DNA of 22,808 bases from CAZEBW01 sp964510205 (GTDB lineage: Bacteria; Chloroflexota; Anaerolineae; VGOG01). Under the pieces are notes generated by a model. The model was given only the letters and a program-made list of their open reading frames with translations, did no database searches and was not told the origin of the DNA. Both the position numbers and the translations under genes were made by a program. The first letter of the stretch is position 1, and each line of letters begins with the position of its first letter. The stretch is from the NCBI GenBank assembly GCA_964510205.1, contig CAZEBW010000060.1, positions 1 through 22,808 of the forward strand, read 5' to 3'. Below are positions 20,645 through 22,808 of this stretch, piece by piece.

Positions 20645-22306
20645 TCAGTTCTTGAAAACCGCGCCCGTGCTGGCCGAGGTGACCGCCTCGGCGTAGCGCT
20701 TTAGATAACCAGATTTGACTTTGGGCTGCCAGGCGGTCACCTCGGCCAGACGACGCTCGATCTCGACCTCTGGTAACTCCAGGGTCAGGGAGTGGGCGGG
20801 GATGTCAACGGCGATGGAGTCGCCGTCCCTAACGATGGCCAGCAGGCCACCGGCCGCCGCCTCTGGCGAGATGTGGCCGATGGCCGCCCCACGCGTGGCC
20901 CCGGAGAATCGCCCATCGGTCAGCAAAGCGACCTCCCCGTCCATGCCCATGCCAGTGAGCAAGGAGGTGGGGGTCAGCATCTCCCGCATCCCCGGCCCGC
21001 CTCGCGGCCCCTCGTAGCGGATGACGATGACGTCACCTTTCTGAAAACGCCCGGCCATGATGGCTGCCGTAGCCTCTTCCTCCGAGTCGAACACCCGCGC
21101 CGGCCCTCGGTGGATGAGCATCTGCGGGGCCACGGCCGCCCGCTTGACCACCGATCCCTCGGGGGCCAGGTTGCCGAAAAGCAGGGCCAGGCCGCCGGTG
21201 GGGGAGTACGGATCATGGAGGGGACGGATCACGCCGGGGTCGAGCACCTTCGATGCGGCCAGGTTCTCGCCCAGGCTATCGCCCGTCACCGTCAGGGCTC
21301 CATCGGCCAGCAGACCAGCGCCCATCAATTGGCCCATCACGGCCGAGATGCCGCCCGCTCGATCCAGGTCCTCGAGGTGGTGCTTGCCGGCCGGGCTCAT
21401 CTTGCACAAATGGGGCGTGCGCGCGCTGAAATCGTTGAGCCGACGCAGCGGAATATCCACACCGGCCTCGTGGGCCACAGCCAGCAGGTGCAGAATGGAG
21501 TTGGTGGAGCCTCCCAGGGCCATGTCTACAGCGAAGGCGTTGTCGAAGGCGGCGGGGGTCAGGATGTCCAAAGGACGGATGTCCTTCTCCAGCAATTCCA
21601 TCACTTGCAGACCCGCCTCTTTAGCCAGGCGGATGCGCCGCGCGCTGATGGCGGGGATGGTGCCGTTGCCGGGCAGGCCCATGCCCAGCGCCTCGGTCAG
21701 GCAGTTCATGGTATTGGCCGTGAACATGCCCGCGCAGGAGCCGCAGCCGGGACAGGCCGCCCGCTCCAGCCGCTGCAGCTCGGCCTCGCTCATCTCGCCT
21801 CTGACCGCGGCTCCCACGGCGTTGAAGACGTCGCTGAGGTCAACGTATTCCCCGTCCAGCCGCCCGGCCATCATCGGCCCGCCGCTGACGAGCAGGCAAG
21901 GGACGTTGAGCCGAGCGGCGGCCATCAACATACCTGGAATGACCTTGTCGCAGTTGGGGATGAGCACCAGGGCGTCGAAAGCGTGGGCCTGGGCCACGAT
22001 CTCCACCGAATCGGCGATGAGCTCGCGGCTGGGCAGGGAATACTTCATGCCCTGGTGGTTCATGGCCAGCCCGTCGCAGACGCTGATGGTGGAGCACTCG
22101 AAGGGGGTGCCGCCGGCCACGCGGACGCCGGCCGCGGCAGCGGCAGCGACCTGGCGCAGGTGAATGTGGCCGGGGACAGCCTCATTAAAAGAATTGATGA
22201 TCCCCACAAAAGGCTGATCTATCTCGCGGTCCGTGCATCCCACCGCACGCAGGAGCGAGCGATGAGGCGCTCGCTCTATCCCCTGTTTCACGACTTTGCT
22301 CCTCAT
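20645..22306 (-). CDS. ilvD: Dihydroxy-acid dehydratase
   Basis: Dehydrates dihydroxy-isovalerate and -methylvalerate to the 2-oxoacid precursors of Val, Leu and Ile; an iron-sulfur enzyme. The 553-residue protein has FVGIINSFNEAVPGHIHLR, ISVCDGLAMNHQGMKYSLPS, the cluster-binding cysteine in IPNCDKVIPGM, and CPGCGSCAGMFTANTMNC. The C-terminal half has GGSTNSILHL, YEGPRGGPGMREML, LLTDGRFSGATRG and GHISPEAA. The N-terminal region has GHIHL where many plant-type [2Fe-2S] enzymes have a cysteine. The ATG at 22304-22306 has GAGGAGG seven bases upstream. It is the first structural gene after the branched-chain attenuator. Confidence 0.97.
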   Translation of the reverse strand: MRSKVVKQGIERAPHRSLLRAVGCTDREIDQPFVGIINSFNEAVPGHIHLRQVAAAAAAGVRVAGGTPFECSTISVCDGLAMNHQGMKYSLPSRELIADSVEIVAQAHAFDALVLIPNCDKVIPGMLMAAARLNVPCLLVSGGPMMAGRLDGEYVDLSDVFNAVGAAVRGEMSEAELQRLERAACPGCGSCAGMFTANTMNCLTEALGMGLPGNGTIPAISARRIRLAKEAGLQVMELLEKDIRPLDILTPAAFDNAFAVDMALGGSTNSILHLLAVAHEAGVDIPLRRLNDFSARTPHLCKMSPAGKHHLEDLDRAGGISAVMGQLMGAGLLADGALTVTGDSLGENLAASKVLDPGVIRPLHDPYSPTGGLALLFGNLAPEGSVVKRAAVAPQMLIHRGPARVFDSEEEATAAIMAGRFQKGDVIVIRYEGPRGGPGMREMLTPTSLLTGMGMDGEVALLTDGRFSGATRGAAIGHISPEAAAGGLLAIVRDGDSIAVDIPAHSLTLELPEVEIERRLAEVTAWQPKVKSGYLKRYAEAVTSASTGAVFKN

Positions 22307-22472
22307 TCGATTGCCTCCTCTCGACGGCTGGTAAACAAAATGCCTTGGCCCTCACGCTCAACGAGATAGCGCGGGCGAAGGCATCATTGCAAAAACGTCA
22401 TCAAAGACGTCACAGCGCAGGTCGCCTCAGACCTGCTCAGTCGTTATTCAGTTGCACGAATGCTGCCAAAAC
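22307..22472 (-). other. Untranslated region between attenuator terminator and ilvD
   Basis: About 166 bases with no credible gene. Two small hairpins are visible: a perfect 7-bp stem GCAGGTC/GACCTGC (22417-22436, loop 6) and ACGTC/GACGT (22395-22410). Neither has a U tract. They may affect read-through mRNA stability, or be repeat debris. Confidence 0.5.
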
Positions 22473-22502
22473 AAAAAAGCCCCCTGGTTTAGGAGGCTTT
22501 TT
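22473..22502 (-). terminator. Rho-independent terminator of the branched-chain attenuator
   Basis: On the minus strand AAAAAGCCTCCT (22491-22502) pairs with AGGGGGCTTTTT (22474-22485) over 12 bp with one G-U wobble and a 5-nt loop. The strand ends in six T residues (22473-22478). It lies 28 nt after the leader-peptide stop and about 166 nt before ilvD, so it interrupts transcription before the first structural gene. Confidence 0.92.
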
Positions 22503-22552
22503 CAAATTGCTTCTAGTCTATGTGTACTTCTACCCCGATCGCCTCCCAACCC
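22486..22552 (-). promoter_or_regulatory. Antiterminator helix of the branched-chain attenuator
   Basis: RNA segment GGGUUGGGAGGC (22541-22552) can pair with GCCUCCUAAACC (22486-22497), which is the 5' arm of the terminator plus its loop. The helix has 11 pairs of 12, including one G-U wobble, with one mismatch. The upstream strand lies at the 3' end of the leader-peptide frame, where a ribosome at the stop codon would mask it. A perfect 8-bp hairpin AGCTCCTT/AAGGAGCT (22558-22579) overlaps the control codons. Confidence 0.75.
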
Positions 22553-22634
22553 GCATTAGCTCCTTAATGTTAAGGAGCTCTACTAGAATGAGGCCAAAAA
22601 TGACGTTGGGGTTATGCTTCGGGATTTCGCTCAT
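22530..22634 (-). CDS. Branched-chain leader peptide (ilv attenuator)
   Basis: A 34-codon frame starts at ATG 22632-22634, about 35 nt after the predicted transcription start. An AGGA lies about nine bases upstream as a modest ribosome-binding site. Residues 11-26 read VIFGLILVELLNIKEL: 11 of these 16 codons specify Val, Ile or Leu. The frame closes at TAG (22530-22532) just before a Rho-independent terminator. The layout matches the known E. coli ilvGMEDA leader (32 residues, rich in Ile, Leu and Val), although the sequence is unrelated. A ribosome that reaches the stop would cover the antiterminator strand at 22541-22552 and permit termination. Stalling at the control codons would favour read-through into ilvD. 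The peptide itself probably has no function after translation. Confidence 0.85.
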   Translation of the reverse strand: MSEIPKHNPNVIFGLILVELLNIKELMRVGRRSG

Positions 22635-22676
22635 TGAAATGGGTCCTGATTCAGCGATTAGAATTCTATGGCACAG

Positions 22677-22705
22677 ATTGTAGCACAAACCGAAGTATTT
22701 GTCAA
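22677..22705 (-). promoter_or_regulatory. Sigma70-type promoter of the branched-chain operon
   Basis: On the minus strand TTGACA (22700-22705) and TACAAT (22677-22682) are separated by exactly 17 bases. Predicted transcription start is near 22670. Its -35 box is 16 bp from that of the divergent promoter. Confidence 0.85.
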
Positions 22706-22721
22706 CTTCAGTCCGGGCAAT

Positions 22722-22750
22722 TTGACAATTGTCCCAAGTTGTGGTATAAG
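22722..22750 (+). promoter_or_regulatory. Divergent sigma70-type promoter pointing out of the window
   Basis: On the plus strand TTGACA (22722-22727) and TATAAG (22745-22750) are separated by exactly 17 bases. Predicted start is near 22757. The last 50 bases of the window would be the 5' leader of a rightward gene whose frame is not visible here. Confidence 0.7.
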
Positions 22751-22808
22751 AAGCAGGGAATGTTTAGCGACACAAATCACGTCGAATAAGTCTCTGCCGC
22801 TTTTTGTG

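Noticed and set aside
20792..22369. Plus-strand open frame of 525 codons opposite ilvD
   Set aside because: It is the antisense shadow of a well-recognised enzyme in high-GC DNA. It has low-complexity His/Gln/Gly-rich composition and no domain; similar long shadows lie opposite leuA, ilvB, aroC and aroKB.

Overview
The window (about 60% GC) is filled almost entirely by minus-strand biosynthetic genes. They form two amino-acid operons transcribed right to left. The Thr-Pro-rich exported protein at the left edge, the citramalate route to isoleucine, the type I-beta DAHP synthase and the dense short-repeat content suggest a Chloroflexota (Anaerolineae-like) bacterium. That assignment is inference; there is no rRNA or other marker to prove it.

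Right-hand unit, about 22705 to 9476: branched-chain amino acids. A TTGACA-17-TACAAT promoter (22677-22705) precedes a 34-codon leader peptide packed with Val, Ile and Leu codons (22530-22634). A Rho-independent terminator follows (22473-22502), with a competing antiterminator helix. Next come ilvD, an orphan aminotransferase small domain, ilvB, ilvN, ilvC, leuA, pheA, leuC, leuD, leuB and cimA. With cimA present, LeuCD and LeuB can serve both leucine synthesis and the citramalate route to 2-oxobutyrate. No ilvA or intact ilvE is in the window. pheA (prephenate dehydratase) sits inside this unit.

Left-hand unit, about 9300 to 771: the aromatic pathway. A second promoter (9272-9300) drives a 50-codon leader with a Tyr/Phe cluster (YFAYYY), then a second Rho-independent terminator (9034-9067). 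Next come aroH (chorismate mutase), a structured leader with a 23-codon mini-ORF, aroF, tyrA, aroA, aroE, aroC, an aroK-aroB fusion and aroQ. All seven shikimate steps are present, plus chorismate mutase and prephenate dehydrogenase. Genes are tightly packed, with 4-nt GTGA/ATGA overlaps at tyrA-aroA, aroC-aroKB and aroKB-aroQ.

The left edge (1-673) holds a truncated exported protein with a signal peptide and a Thr-Pro linker. It has its own perfect-consensus promoter (746-774). At the right edge a plus-strand promoter (22722-22750) points out of the window.

The most unusual signals are two. First, two apparently independent ribosome-mediated attenuators are matched to the product amino acids of their operons. 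Second, the operons are riddled with non-coding repeat DNA: degenerate 7-8-nt tandem arrays at gene junctions (several containing the stop codon of the upstream gene), perfect palindromes with 3-nt loops, a MITE-like element, and repeat fragments inserted in frame inside tyrA, leuB, leuC and aroA.
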